Source of the DNA: Simplicispira hankyongi
GTDB lineage: Bacteria > Pseudomonadota > Gammaproteobacteria > Burkholderiales > Burkholderiaceae_C
Assembly (NCBI RefSeq): GCF_003570885.1
Contig: NZ_QXJC01000004.1
Coordinates: 62,001-126,000 of the forward strand
Length of the DNA: 64,000 nt
Reading direction: 5' to 3'
This document shows, piece by piece, positions 43,859-52,645 of this stretch. The first letter of the stretch is position 1; every line of letters starts with the position of its first letter. The notes beneath the pieces were generated by a model. The model made no database searches. It saw nothing but the letters and a program-made list of their open reading frames with translations, and was not told where the DNA came from. The position numbers and the translations under genes were made by a program.

Positions 43859-44173
43859 TCAGCCGCCCCAGCGCAGCCAAGCGGCGAGCAGCAGCGCAAA
43901 GGTGCAGGCCCAGCCCGAGAACAGCCAGCGCCAGAGCGCCCACCGCGGAACAAAGCCGACGCCGCGCACCAGGCCTGCGCTCATGGCCCAGAACAGTGCC
44001 AAGGCCAGGGCGTGGTCTGCCTTGCCCTGCGCATCGGCCAGCAGCAGCGGGTACACGCTGCCCACCAGCATGATGGCCAGCGCAGCCAGCAGGCTGGGCA
44101 GGTGCACGCGGCTGGTGCTTGGGCGGTCAGCGCGTGGCGGCAGCGCCGGCTCCTCGGAGGCCGGGGCTGCCAT
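43859..44173 (-). CDS. ybgE: Cyd operon protein YbgE-like
   Basis: A 104-aa inner-membrane protein with about three helices (LLAALAIMLVGSVYPLLLAD; HALALALFWAMSAGLVRGVG; FSGWACTFALLLAAWL). This size, helix pattern and position just after cydX match the cyd-operon YbgE family, whose exact role in cytochrome bd assembly is unclear. The start at 44173 is 1 bp from the cydX stop; the annotation rests mainly on context. Confidence 0.75.
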   Translation of the reverse strand: MAAPASEEPALPPRADRPSTSRVHLPSLLAALAIMLVGSVYPLLLADAQGKADHALALALFWAMSAGLVRGVGFVPRWALWRWLFSGWACTFALLLAAWLRWGG

Positions 44174-44174
44174 A

Positions 44175-44291
44175 TCACCCGTCCCGCCCGAGCGAGGCCC
44201 TGCGCGCCTCTTCGTTCTCGCCCCACAGGGCATTGAGAATGGCCAGCAAGACCGCAAAGCCGATGCCAAGCATCCAGGCGAAATACCACAT
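44175..44291 (-). CDS. cydX: Cytochrome bd oxidase small subunit CydX
   Basis: A 38-aa single-helix subunit: MWYFAWMLGIGFAVLLAILN then ALWGENEEARR. CydX binds CydA-CydB and stabilises the haems; the invariant Trp/Tyr start and Glu after the helix are present. It lies 41 bp after cydB and 1 bp before ybgE. Confidence 0.93.
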   Translation of the reverse strand: MWYFAWMLGIGFAVLLAILNALWGENEEARRASLGRDG

Positions 44292-44332
44292 GGTTCAGGC
44301 TCCTTGTTGTGCGTCAGGGTGATGCACCGGGA

Positions 44333-45469
44333 TCAATAAGCGCCGTGTTCGTTCTCGCGGATGTAGGCCGCAGTGACCTTGCCGCGCATCACGCTGTAGG
44401 CCCATGAGGTGTAGAGCACGATCAGCGGCATGAGGATCAGGGTGGCCCAGAACATGATGCCCAGCGTGAGGTGGCTGGAAACGCTGTCCCACACGGTGAG
44501 GCTGGCGGCGGGCATGGTGCTCGAGGGCATGACAAAGGGAAACATCGAGGCGCCCGCCGTACCGATCACGCCCACGATCGCCAGCGACGATGCGACAAAG
44601 GCGGTCAGCGTGCGGCGCGCCCGCAACAGCCCGGCCGCAGCCAGGGCGCCCACGATGCCCAGGGCCGGCAGCAGCCACAGCAGCGGCTGTATGGCGTAGT
44701 TGGCCATCCAGGCGCCCGTCTCAAGCACCACCGTCTTGCCCAGGGGGTTGGGCAGGGCGGACGGATCGACCACCGAGCTGATGCGAAAGCCCGGAATCCA
44801 TTGCAGCCAGACACCGGCGGCCACAAAGCCGGCCACCATCACCAGCGCTGCGCCGCCCGCAGCCTTGACCGCACGTGCCTGGATTACACCTTCGGTGCGA
44901 TGCGCCAGATAGGCCCCGCCTTGGAGGGTGAGCATGGCGCTGCTGACCACGCCCACGAGCAGGGCAAACGGGTTGAGCAGTTGCCAAAAATTCCCGGTGT
45001 AGGTGGAGACCAGCAGGGGATCGAACTGGAACGGCACTCCCTGGAGCAGGTTGCCAAAAGCCACGCCAAAAATCACCGGAGGAACGAAGCCGCCAACGAA
45101 CAAGCCCCAATCCCAGGTGCTTCGCCAGGTGGTGTTCTGGATCTTGCTGCGGTAGGTGAAGCCCACAGGGCGGAAAAACAGGGCCCACAACGCGGCCATC
45201 ATGGCCCAATAAAAACCACTGAAGGCGGTGGCATAGACCAGCGGCCAAGCCGCAAAGAGGGCCCCGCCCGCTGTGACGAACCAGACCTGGTTGCCCTCCC
45301 AGTGGGCACCGACGGTGTTGATCACGGTGCGCCGCTCGATATCGCTGCGGCCCACAAAAGGCAGCAGCGTGCCGACGCCCATGTCGTGGCCGTCCATGAT
45401 GGCAAAGCCCACCAGCAGCACGCCCACCAGCAGCCACCAGATGATTTTGAGGGTTCCGTAGTCAAACAT
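44333..45469 (-). CDS. cydB: Cytochrome bd ubiquinol oxidase subunit II
   Basis: A 378-aa inner-membrane subunit with eight to nine helices, partner of CydA. The N-terminus MFDYGTLKIIWWLLVGVLLV and the conserved GFAIMDGHDMGVGTLLPFVG and VGAHWEGNQVWFVTAGGALF are diagnostic. The start at 45469 gives the normal length. It lies 93 bp after cydA in the operon. Confidence 0.97.
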   Translation of the reverse strand: MFDYGTLKIIWWLLVGVLLVGFAIMDGHDMGVGTLLPFVGRSDIERRTVINTVGAHWEGNQVWFVTAGGALFAAWPLVYATAFSGFYWAMMAALWALFFRPVGFTYRSKIQNTTWRSTWDWGLFVGGFVPPVIFGVAFGNLLQGVPFQFDPLLVSTYTGNFWQLLNPFALLVGVVSSAMLTLQGGAYLAHRTEGVIQARAVKAAGGAALVMVAGFVAAGVWLQWIPGFRISSVVDPSALPNPLGKTVVLETGAWMANYAIQPLLWLLPALGIVGALAAAGLLRARRTLTAFVASSLAIVGVIGTAGASMFPFVMPSSTMPAASLTVWDSVSSHLTLGIMFWATLILMPLIVLYTSWAYSVMRGKVTAAYIRENEHGAY

Positions 45470-45562
45470 GGTCAAGACTCCTGCCAAGCCATCCCGAGGG
45501 CGGCTTGCACTCTCTCGGAGGGCTGCGAACGAAGATGGGAGCGCGGGTTCATGGTTTCCTCC

Positions 45563-47119
45563 TCAGGCGTGGATGGGTTCTTGCTGGTAGCGGCCGGTAC
45601 CCAGGCTGCCCGGGCCCATGCGGGCGAACTTGACCATGAGAAATATCTCGACGACCAGCAGCACGGTGTAGAAGCCGATGAAGCCGGCCAGCGAGCCGTA
45701 GAGACTGTTCAGACTCAGGGTCGAAACACTCAGATGGGTCGGCAATACGCCGTAGATCGTCCAGGGCTGGCGGCCATATTCGGCGACGAACCAGCCTAGC
45801 TCGCAGGAAATCCAGGGCGCGGGCAGCATGATCAGCGCCCCGCGCAGCAGCCAGCGCGGCGGGCCGAAGCCCGTTCTGAGCGTGCTCCAGAACGCCAGGC
45901 CAAACAGCGCCAGCATCAGAAAGCCCAGCCCCACCATGACGCGAAAGCTCCAGAACATCGGGGTGACGCGCGGCACCGTGCTGTCCACCGCCTTCTGGAT
46001 GATCTCGGGCGTGGCCTCCCGGACATCGGCGACATACTTTTTCAGCAGCAGACCAAAGCCCAAATCCGCCTTGTCTTGCTCGAAGCGGGCCTTGGCCGCC
46101 GCATCGCCCGGGTTCTTGCGCAACGCTTCCAGGGCTGCCACGGCGTGGATGCCACGCTCGATACGCTCGCGGTTCTTCGCCTTGATGTCGTGGATACCTG
46201 GAATCTGCTGGGTCGTCGAACGCGTGCCGATCAGGCCCATCACCCAGGGGATTTCGATTTCCCAGTCGTTCTTCTGCGCCGCTTCGTCGATACCGGCCAC
46301 CAGCGTCAGGCCCGCTGGTGCGGGCTTGGTTTCCCACATGGCTTCAAGCGCCGCCATCTTGGTCTGCTGGGCCTCGCCCACCGTGTAGCCCGACTCGTCA
46401 CCCAGCACAATCACCGAGCACACGCTGGCCAGGCCAAACGCCGCCGCCACGCGAAAGCTGCGCTTGGCAAATTCAATGTCGCGGCCCCTGAGCAGGTACC
46501 AGGACGAGATGGACAGCACGAACATCGCCCCCGTCACATAGCCCGCCGAGACGGTGTGCACGAACTTGGCCTGCGCAACGGGGTTGAACAGCACGGCCCA
46601 GAAGTCGGTCATCTCCATGCGCATGGTCTGGTAGCTGAACTCGGCGCCCACCGGGTTCTGCATCCAGCCATTGGCGATCAGGATCCACAGCGCCGACAGA
46701 TTGGTACCCACCGCCATCAGCACGGTCACCATCAGGTGCTGCGTGCGCGAGAGCCGATCCCAGCCAAAGAAGAACAGGCCGATCATGGTCGATTCGAGGA
46801 AGAAGGCCATCAGGCCTTCAATGGCCAAGGGGGCGCCGAAGATGTCGCCCACATAGTGCGAGTAGTAGGCCCAGTTGGTGCCAAACTGGAATTCGAGCGT
46901 GATGCCGGTGGTCACCCCCAGCGCAAAGTTGATGCCGAACAACTTGCCCCAGAAACGCGTCATGTCCTTCCAGATCACGTTGCCGGTCATCACATAGACG
47001 CTCTCCATGATGACCAGCAGCCATACCATGCCAATCGTCAGCGGCACGAAAAGGAAGTGGTACAGAGCCGTGGCGGCAAATTGCAGCCGGGACAGATCCA
47101 CCAGTTGTTCTGAGATCAC
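45563..47119 (-). CDS. cydA: Cytochrome bd ubiquinol oxidase subunit I
   Basis: A 518-aa catalytic subunit that oxidises quinol and reduces O2 at haems b558/b595/d; a high-affinity terminal oxidase. The haem-ligand His is in ALYHFLFVPLTIGMVWLLVI (about residue 19), further histidines are in AQAKFVHTVSAGYVTGAMFV, and the quinol-binding loop contains GDESGYTVGEAQQTKMAALE. The loop is the long (L) type, as in E. coli. The GTG start at 47119 has AGGAG 8 bp upstream. It is second in the operon after cydP. Confidence 0.97.
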   Translation of the reverse strand: MISEQLVDLSRLQFAATALYHFLFVPLTIGMVWLLVIMESVYVMTGNVIWKDMTRFWGKLFGINFALGVTTGITLEFQFGTNWAYYSHYVGDIFGAPLAIEGLMAFFLESTMIGLFFFGWDRLSRTQHLMVTVLMAVGTNLSALWILIANGWMQNPVGAEFSYQTMRMEMTDFWAVLFNPVAQAKFVHTVSAGYVTGAMFVLSISSWYLLRGRDIEFAKRSFRVAAAFGLASVCSVIVLGDESGYTVGEAQQTKMAALEAMWETKPAPAGLTLVAGIDEAAQKNDWEIEIPWVMGLIGTRSTTQQIPGIHDIKAKNRERIERGIHAVAALEALRKNPGDAAAKARFEQDKADLGFGLLLKKYVADVREATPEIIQKAVDSTVPRVTPMFWSFRVMVGLGFLMLALFGLAFWSTLRTGFGPPRWLLRGALIMLPAPWISCELGWFVAEYGRQPWTIYGVLPTHLSVSTLSLNSLYGSLAGFIGFYTVLLVVEIFLMVKFARMGPGSLGTGRYQQEPIHA

Positions 47120-47123
47120 GGGG

Positions 47124-47309
47124 CTACTCCTGAACGGATTTTGAAATCGGGGCGGGCGCAACCCCCAGCAACTGCGCGGCGACATCCTGCGCATCAACCG
47201 GCAAACGCTGTTCGCGCACGACCCCCCACCACAGGCCGGTCAGCACAAGCACCTTGACCACCAGCACAACGGCCAATTTGCGGATCAGGGATCGGTCGTG
47301 AAATTGCAT
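47124..47309 (-). CDS. cydP: Putative small cytochrome oxidase subunit CydP
   Basis: A 61-aa one-helix membrane protein: MQFHDRSLIRKLAVVLVVKV, LVLTGLWWGVVREQRLPVDA. CydP-type peptides precede cydA in many betaproteobacteria; their function is not proven. The stop is 4 bp before the cydA GTG. The start at 47309 is about 20 nt downstream of the predicted sigma-54 start site. Confidence 0.82.
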   Translation of the reverse strand: MQFHDRSLIRKLAVVLVVKVLVLTGLWWGVVREQRLPVDAQDVAAQLLGVAPAPISKSVQE

Positions 47310-47340
47310 GGTGCGGTAGGGGTGCAAGGACACAATGGAA

Positions 47341-47355
47341 ACAAGATTCGTGCCA
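47341..47355 (-). promoter_or_regulatory. Probable sigma-54 (-24/-12) promoter of the cyd operon
   Basis: On the minus strand TGGCAC-GAATC-TTGT: the -24 element is perfect and the -12 is TTGT instead of TTGC, with correct 5-bp spacing. It lies about 32-46 bp before the cydP start and 83 bp or more from the repeated TGGCAG dyads. A second TGGCAC on the plus strand (47362-47367) makes a GTGCCA-N6-TGGCAC dyad around it, but has no -12 match. Confidence 0.6.
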
Positions 47356-47438
47356 ATCTTCTGGCACAAAAAACCCTTTGAAAATCAAAGATCTAAAACC
47401 TTGCGCAAGCATCTGCGTCCGCCTCTTCGTAGGCGCAA

Positions 47439-47486
47439 CTGCCAAACTGGCAGAAAATGGCAGCTGCACACGCTGCCATATGGCAG
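47439..47486. promoter_or_regulatory. Clustered CTGCCA/TGGCAG dyads (activator sites)
   Basis: CTGCCA-AAC-TGGCAG (47439-47453), TGGCAG (47458-47463) and the perfect 14-bp palindrome CTGCCATATGGCAG (47473-47486) form an array in the divergent region; another CTGCCA overlaps the activator's start (47501-47506). Spaced dyads of one motif beside an activator gene are typical upstream activating sequences; they could also serve autoregulation. Confidence 0.6.
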
Positions 47487-47505
47487 TACGACCGGAACCG
47501 CTGCC

Positions 47506-48855
47506 ATGCACCCCTTGCCCGAACTCACCGCGTTCCTTGAAGGCCTTCCAGAGCCGCATATCCTGCTGGACACACAGTACCGCATTCTTGCGGCCAACGC
47601 CGCCTACCGCCGGCAGTTCAGCGCACAGGGCAGCGTGGTGGGCCGGACCTGCCATGAGGTGTCCCACCATTTCGCCGTGCCTTGCGACCAGGCAGGCGAA
47701 TCGTGCCCCCTCGCGCAGTCCCTGCACTCGGGCCAGCGCGAACGCGTCTTGCACCTGCACCATACGCCACGCGGCGAGGCGTATGTCAACATCGAGCTAT
47801 CGCCTCTGCCCGGGCCGCAAGGCGGGCCGGGCTTCTTCGTCGAGAAGATGGAGTCGCTGCGAATGGCCGGGGCGCAGCCAGAAGCGGCTGCGTTGATAGG
47901 CCGCTCCGGGGCGTTCCAACGCATGCTGGCACTGGTGGCGCGTGTCGCGCCCTCCAGCGCCAACGTACTGCTGCTGGGCGAATCGGGTACCGGCAAGGAG
48001 CTGGTGGCGCGTGCCGTGCATGAGGCGAGCAACCGCGCCGGACATGCCCTGGTCGCCGTGGACTGCGCAAGTCTTCCCGAGACGCTATTCGAATCCGAAT
48101 TGTTTGGCCACGAACGTGGTGCTTTCACAGGCGCGACCCATGCCCGCGACGGGCTGGTCGAAGCAGCCAACGGCGGCACGCTGTTGATCGATGAAGTGGG
48201 CGACATCCCGCTGGCCATGCAGGTCAAGCTCCTGCGCCTGCTGGAGACCGGCACCTACCGCCGCGTAGGCAGTACCGAGCTGCGGCATGCCGACATCCGC
48301 GTGGTCTCGGCCACGCACCGCGATCTGGCCGCCATGGTCGACGAGCGGCGGTTCCGCGAAGACCTGTACTACCGGCTCAGCACCTTCCCCATTGCACTGC
48401 CGCCGCTGCGCGAGCGCACGGGCGACATCGCGCTGCTGGTTCCGGCACTGCTCGCGCGGGTGGCCGCACCGCGGCAGTTTTCCGTCAGCCCGGCCGCCCT
48501 TGCGCTGTTGGAGCGCCAGCCCTTTCCCGGCAATGTGCGCGAACTGCGCAACCTCCTGGAGCGCACCACGCTGCTGTGTGATGGCAACTGCATCGAGATC
48601 GAGCATGTGCAGCTCGCGCTGGACACGGGCCTGCGCTCGCCCAAGGCGCTGGCGCCAGCCGATTGCGCGCCAGCAAGAATGCCGGTGCCGACGCAGCCCC
48701 TGCACGACAACGCACTGCGCCAAGCCCTGGCACGCCACCACGGCAGTCGAGCCGAACTGGCCTCCCAACTGGGGATCAGCGAGCGTTCACTCTACCGCCG
48801 GTTGCGGGAACTGAAAACGCCAGGGGCATCGCCATCGGCAATCGGGTCTAGCTGA
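47506..48855 (+). CDS. Sigma-54-dependent activator with PAS-like sensor
   Basis: A 449-aa enhancer-binding protein. Residues 5-115 form a PAS-like sensor with Cys49, His50, His54, His55, Cys60 and Cys67, in [20 protein letters not shown]. The AAA+ domain (about 130-365) has Walker [17 protein letters not shown], the sigma-54 contact loop GAFTGA at 205-210, [20 protein letters not shown] and the arginine-finger region. A Fis-type helix-turn-helix ends the protein ([18 protein letters not shown]). The intact GAFTGA loop means it can activate sigma-54. Divergent from cydP-A-B, it is very probably the cyd activator, with Cys/His residues sensing redox, metal or oxygen. Confidence 0.93.
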   Translation: MHPLPELTAFLEGLPEPHILLDTQYRILAANAAYRRQFSAQGSVVGRTCHEVSHHFAVPCDQAGESCPLAQSLHSGQRERVLHLHHTPRGEAYVNIELSPLPGPQGGPGFFVEKMESLRMAGAQPEAAALIGRSGAFQRMLALVARVAPSSANVLLLGESGTGKELVARAVHEASNRAGHALVAVDCASLPETLFESELFGHERGAFTGATHARDGLVEAANGGTLLIDEVGDIPLAMQVKLLRLLETGTYRRVGSTELRHADIRVVSATHRDLAAMVDERRFREDLYYRLSTFPIALPPLRERTGDIALLVPALLARVAAPRQFSVSPAALALLERQPFPGNVRELRNLLERTTLLCDGNCIEIEHVQLALDTGLRSPKALAPADCAPARMPVPTQPLHDNALRQALARHHGSRAELASQLGISERSLYRRLRELKTPGASPSAIGSS

Positions 48856-48915
48856 ACCCCGCTTTCCCCAGTAGGGAGGCTGGCTTCAATCCACAGGAAT
48901 TGGCTTTGCCCGGTC

Positions 48916-49473
48916 TCAAAACGGAATATCGTCATCCATATCGTCGAACCCCGAGGCCGCACGCGGCGCTGGGGCTGGTGCTGGGGGGGCAGGACGAGGT
49001 GCAGGCGCTGCAGGGCGCTGGGCCGGAGGCGCGGCGCGGCGGGGGGCCTGGTCAAAGCCACCGCCCGGCTCGCCGCCGTAACCGCCATCGTCGTAGCCAC
49101 CACCTTGCTGGCCACCGCCGCCTTGTCCGCCCATGCCTTGGCGGCTTCCCAACATCTGCATCTGGTCAGCGCGGATTTCGGTGCTGTACTTTTCCACACC
49201 AGCCTGGTCGGTCCATTTGCGCGTGCGCAGACTCCCTTCCACATAGACCTGCGAGCCTTTGCGCAGGTACTGGCCGGCAATCTCCGCCAGACGACCATTG
49301 AACACCACGCGGTGCCATTCGGTGGCTTCGCGCATCTCACCACTCTGCTTGTCTTTCCACTTGTCGGTGGTGGCCACGGTGACATTGGCCACCTGGTCGC
49401 CACTGGGAAAGGTGCGCATTTCGGGATCGCGGCCCAGGTTGCCGACGATGATGACTTTGTTCACGGATGCCAT
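48916..49473 (-). CDS. ssb: Single-stranded DNA-binding protein
   Basis: A 185-aa SSB. The OB fold occupies residues 1-110 ([60 protein letters not shown]), followed by a Gly/Gln-rich then Pro/Ala-rich linker, and the acidic protein-interaction tip DDMDDDIPF is intact. The start at 49473 is the family start. It is next to a divergent ClC gene and converges with the sigma-54 activator. Confidence 0.97.
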   Translation of the reverse strand: MASVNKVIIVGNLGRDPEMRTFPSGDQVANVTVATTDKWKDKQSGEMREATEWHRVVFNGRLAEIAGQYLRKGSQVYVEGSLRTRKWTDQAGVEKYSTEIRADQMQMLGSRQGMGGQGGGGQQGGGYDDGGYGGEPGGGFDQAPRRAAPPAQRPAAPAPRPAPPAPAPAPRAASGFDDMDDDIPF

Positions 49474-49633
49474 GGTGGGACCTGCAGGAATTGGGGAGAT
49501 GGAAACATGCGCTGCGGCCAGCGCTGGTAGGGCCCGACATTGTGCCGCAAGCCGTCCGGCGAGGGCATGCGTGCCACAATCAAAGTCAAAGGCGGCGTGT
49601 AGCCCGTTGGCAGGATCGCCGCCACTCTCTGCC

Positions 49634-50998
49634 ATGCACCACCATCAGCCCGACATTCTGCAAAACCTGCGCCGCGAGTTCTCCAGCGGCCGGCTGTGGC
49701 TGGACCGCACCGTGGTACTCGCCTACGCCGTTATCGCTGGCCTGAGCGTCGTGGCATTTACCTTTCTGACCAACCAGGCCTTCGCGTATTTCCAGCGGGT
49801 GTACCACTGGCAGGGTGGATGGGCCGTGCTGGTGTGGATTCCCACCTGGTCGGCGGCGATTGTCTGGGCGACACGCCGTTTTGCGCCCACCACGGCGGGT
49901 TCGGGCATACCGCAGGTGATCGCTGCACTGGACCCGGCAGTTGCCGAAGCCGAGCGTTCCATTTTCGTGTCGCTGCGCCTCACGCTGGCCAAGCTGGTGC
50001 TGGGAAGTGCCGGATTCCTGGCCGGCATGTCAGTCGGCAAAGAAGGGCCTTCGGTGCAAATCGCCGCCGGCGTCATGCGCCATGCAAGGCGTTGGCTAGG
50101 GCCGCATTCGGGCATCAGCGACCATGCTCTTCTGGTAGCCGGGGGCGCTGCCGGGATCGCCGCAGCCTTCAATGCGCCGCTGGCTGGCGTGCTATTCGCC
50201 ATTGAGGAACTCTCGCGCAAGCTCGAATCGCGCAGCAGCGGCCTGATCATCACCGGCATCGTGCTGGCCGGTCTGATGGGCGTCTCTTTCTATGGCAACC
50301 ACAGCTACTACGGCGTCATCGTGGTGCCACCACTGGATTGGAGCGCGCTGGCCCCCGGCCTGATGGTGGTGCTCGTCTGCGGAGCACTGGGCGGCCTGTT
50401 TGCCAAGGTGATGGCAACCTCCCTGACCGGAGCACCGGAACGCCTGAACGTGCTGCGCGCGCGCTTTCCGGTGCGGTTTGCAGCGGCGGGCGGCCTGATG
50501 ATCGCGTTGATGGGGCTGGCCACCGGCGGCGCCACATTTGGCGCCGGCTCCGAGGCAGTGCAGCACATGCTCGCCGGGCACGCCGACGTTCCGGCGTTCT
50601 ATGTCACGCTCAAGTTCATTGCCACCTGGCTGACCGCCTGGTGCGGCGTACCGGGCGGTATTTTTGCGCCTTCGCTGTCGATTGGTGCCGGCGTAGGGCA
50701 CAACGTTTCGCTGTTGATGGGCGCCGACATTGCGCCAGCACTCATTGCCATGGGCATGGCGGCATTCCTCGCGGCGGTCACGCAAGCACCGCTGACGGCC
50801 TTCATCATCGTGATGGAGATGATCGACGGCCACGCTCTGGTGCTGAGCCTCATGGCCGCCGCCATGTTGTCCAGCCTGATCTCGCGCCTGATCGCCAAGC
50901 CGCTGTACGAAACGCTGGCGGCCCACATGGTGGCGGTGCTGAAGGCACCGGCAGCGCCAGACCCCTCTGCGCCGGCTGCCGATGCGCCGCCGCACTGA
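49634..50998 (+). CDS. ClC-family chloride channel/antiporter (second)
   Basis: A 454-aa polytopic protein with all three ClC motifs: [16 protein letters not shown] (GSGIP), [20 protein letters not shown] (gating Glu of GKEGP, about residue 138) and [20 protein letters not shown] (GxFxP). No CBS domain. It differs clearly from the ClC at 25.4 kb, which lacks a canonical GxFxP, so they are not recent duplicates. It is divergent from ssb and convergent with the MFS gene. Confidence 0.93.
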   Translation: MHHHQPDILQNLRREFSSGRLWLDRTVVLAYAVIAGLSVVAFTFLTNQAFAYFQRVYHWQGGWAVLVWIPTWSAAIVWATRRFAPTTAGSGIPQVIAALDPAVAEAERSIFVSLRLTLAKLVLGSAGFLAGMSVGKEGPSVQIAAGVMRHARRWLGPHSGISDHALLVAGGAAGIAAAFNAPLAGVLFAIEELSRKLESRSSGLIITGIVLAGLMGVSFYGNHSYYGVIVVPPLDWSALAPGLMVVLVCGALGGLFAKVMATSLTGAPERLNVLRARFPVRFAAAGGLMIALMGLATGGATFGAGSEAVQHMLAGHADVPAFYVTLKFIATWLTAWCGVPGGIFAPSLSIGAGVGHNVSLLMGADIAPALIAMGMAAFLAAVTQAPLTAFIIVMEMIDGHALVLSLMAAAMLSSLISRLIAKPLYETLAAHMVAVLKAPAAPDPSAPAADAPPH

Positions 50999-51021
50999 GT
51001 CCTTCACCCGCAGCGGGCGTC

Positions 51022-52206
51022 TCAGTGCCCGCCGCTGCTGCGCCCCACCGGCCGCAAGCCCCAACTCAGCGCCAGCCACAGCACACACAGTACGCTGGTC
51101 ACACCAAACAGCGTCGGCACGCCGGCCCACTTGACCAGTGCACCGCCCAAGGCGCCGCCGGCAAACAGGCCGAGCGACTGCAGGGTGTTGTAAGTGCCCA
51201 GCGCCGCACCGCGCAGCGACGCTGGCGCCATGCGCGAGACCAGGCTGGGCTGGCTGGCCTCCAGCGCATTGAAGCCACAGAAAAACACAAACAGCACCGC
51301 CCCCAGCACCCACAGCGTCGGCGCGGTCTCGGTGGCCGCAAGCAGGCCCAGGCCCACCTGCACCACCAGCACCATGGCAATCGCCGCCAGCAAGGCCGCG
51401 CGCAAGTGACCGCGCCGCTCGAGTGCAAACAATCCGCCCATGGCAACAAACGAGAGCACCACCGCCGGCAAGTAAATGTGCCAGTGCGCCGCCTTGGGCA
51501 GGCCCGCCTGCACCAGCATGGCCGGCACGGCGACCCACATGGCCAATTGCACGCTGTGCAGCACGAACACGCTCAGGTTCAGGCGCAGCAAGTCGGCATG
51601 CTTCCAGACGTCCAGCAGCCGCCCGCGCGGCGCATTGGCATGCTGGGCGGGCTCGGCCGGTACCCACCACAGCACCACGGCAACGCCGCCCAGTGCCAGC
51701 GCACAGGTCAGGCCAAACAGCCCCGACAAGCCAATGTGGGCCGCCAACGCCGGCGCCGCCACCAGCGCCACGGCAAACATGAGGCCGATGCTGCCACCCA
51801 CCAGCGCCATGGCCTTGGTGCGCACGCCGTCGCGCGTCTGGTCGGCGAGCAGGGCGGTCACCGCCGCCGACACGGCGCCCGCGCCCTGCAGCGCACGGCC
51901 TACCAAAAGGCCCGTGATGGAGCCGGCCAGCGCCGCCACCAAGCTGCCAGCAGCAAAGACCAGCAGGCCCGCCACGATGACACGCTTGCGCCCCAGCCGG
52001 TCAGACGCCAGGCCCAGCGGGAGCTGCAAAAAGGCCTGCGTCAGACCATAAATACCCATGGCCAGGCCGACCAGCGCCGGGTCGTCGCCACCGGGGTACT
52101 TGCGCGCTTCAAGCGCAAACACCGGCAGCACCAGGAAGAGGCCCAGCATGCGCAGCGCGAAGATCAGCGCCAGGCTGACGCTGGAGCGTCGCTCCAGCGC
52201 GGTCAT
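51022..52206 (-). CDS. MFS transporter
   Basis: A 394-aa inner-membrane secondary transporter with 12 helices. It shows the MFS signature after helix 2 (LPLGLASDRLGRKRVIVAGL), RALQGAGAVSAAVTALLADQ in helix 4-5 and the drug-efflux-like first helix FALRMLGLFLVLPVFALEAR. The start at 52206 (MTALERRSS) is chosen; a GTG at 52269 in frame would add a 21-residue polar leader. In related genomes it commonly lies near ssb and uvrA. Substrate unknown. Confidence 0.88.
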   Translation of the reverse strand: MTALERRSSVSLALIFALRMLGLFLVLPVFALEARKYPGGDDPALVGLAMGIYGLTQAFLQLPLGLASDRLGRKRVIVAGLLVFAAGSLVAALAGSITGLLVGRALQGAGAVSAAVTALLADQTRDGVRTKAMALVGGSIGLMFAVALVAAPALAAHIGLSGLFGLTCALALGGVAVVLWWVPAEPAQHANAPRGRLLDVWKHADLLRLNLSVFVLHSVQLAMWVAVPAMLVQAGLPKAAHWHIYLPAVVLSFVAMGGLFALERRGHLRAALLAAIAMVLVVQVGLGLLAATETAPTLWVLGAVLFVFFCGFNALEASQPSLVSRMAPASLRGAALGTYNTLQSLGLFAGGALGGALVKWAGVPTLFGVTSVLCVLWLALSWGLRPVGRSSGGH

Positions 52207-52616
52207 GCGGTGGGCGGGATCGGGAATCGAAGAGGGGATGGGGCGAGCAGAAGCGATGGACTCGGACACGCGGTGCAGGCCAGCCTGAAAGGGCCGGCGA
52301 AGGCTGAAAAAACGTGCATTGTGCGCCAATCGCCCACCGCGCGGGGGACAAACCCTGACCGCGGCACGGTGGCTGGCCGTAGACGCAAACAGGCGCCCAG
52401 GTACTCCCACAGTCCGGCAGTGGGGTCGCCCTTTCTTTGGTGACTTTCTTTTGGCGACGCGAAAGAAAGCGACTGCGTTGCCAGACGCACCCCCGGCCTC
52501 CGCCCTTGGCAAAAGCAGACGCTCAAAAATCCAAACTCGCCCTCAATGAATTTCTCGGCTGTCCAAGGAATGAATCCAATCAAGTAAATTGGCCTGAGGC
52601 CTGCACGCAGCAGGTG
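52207..52616. other. Gene-poor region with repeats
   Basis: 410 bp between the MFS start and the surface-protein stop. It holds a GTCGCC-CTTTCTTT hairpin repeat (52425-52473) and a degenerate AGCGCTT-family copy at its right end. The short open frames here are artefacts of those repeats; I see no gene. Confidence 0.6.
52425..52473. repeat. CTTTCTTT hairpin repeat
   Basis: GTCGCCCTTTCTTTGGTGAC, TTTCTTTTGGCGACGC, GAAAGAAAGCGAC: the two ends pair (GTCGC-CTTTCTTT with AAAGAAAG-CGAC). As I recall, similar CTTTCTTTGGTGACTTTCTTT elements are widespread in betaproteobacteria and are sometimes misannotated as proteins. Confidence 0.5.
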
Positions 52617-52645
52617 CTAAATGCTACTTTTATAATAGCGTTTAT
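52584..52645 (-). repeat. Dispersed AGCGCTT-family copy, degenerate
   Basis: AAATTGGCCTGAGGCCTGCA followed by GCTAAATGCTACTTTTATAATAGC keeps the AAATTGGCCT end and the A/T-rich arm. It encodes the last residues and stop of the surface protein (RYYKSSI-stop on the minus strand). Confidence 0.5.

Noticed and set aside
47362-47376. Second sigma-54 promoter on the plus strand for the activator
   Set aside because: TGGCAC is present but the -12 position reads ACCC instead of TTGC, so only a half-site remains.
52319-52549. 76-aa open frame containing FFGDFLLATRKKATALPD
   Set aside because: It is created by the CTTTCTTT hairpin repeat; similar frames are produced by the same repeat elsewhere, as I recall, and are not genes.
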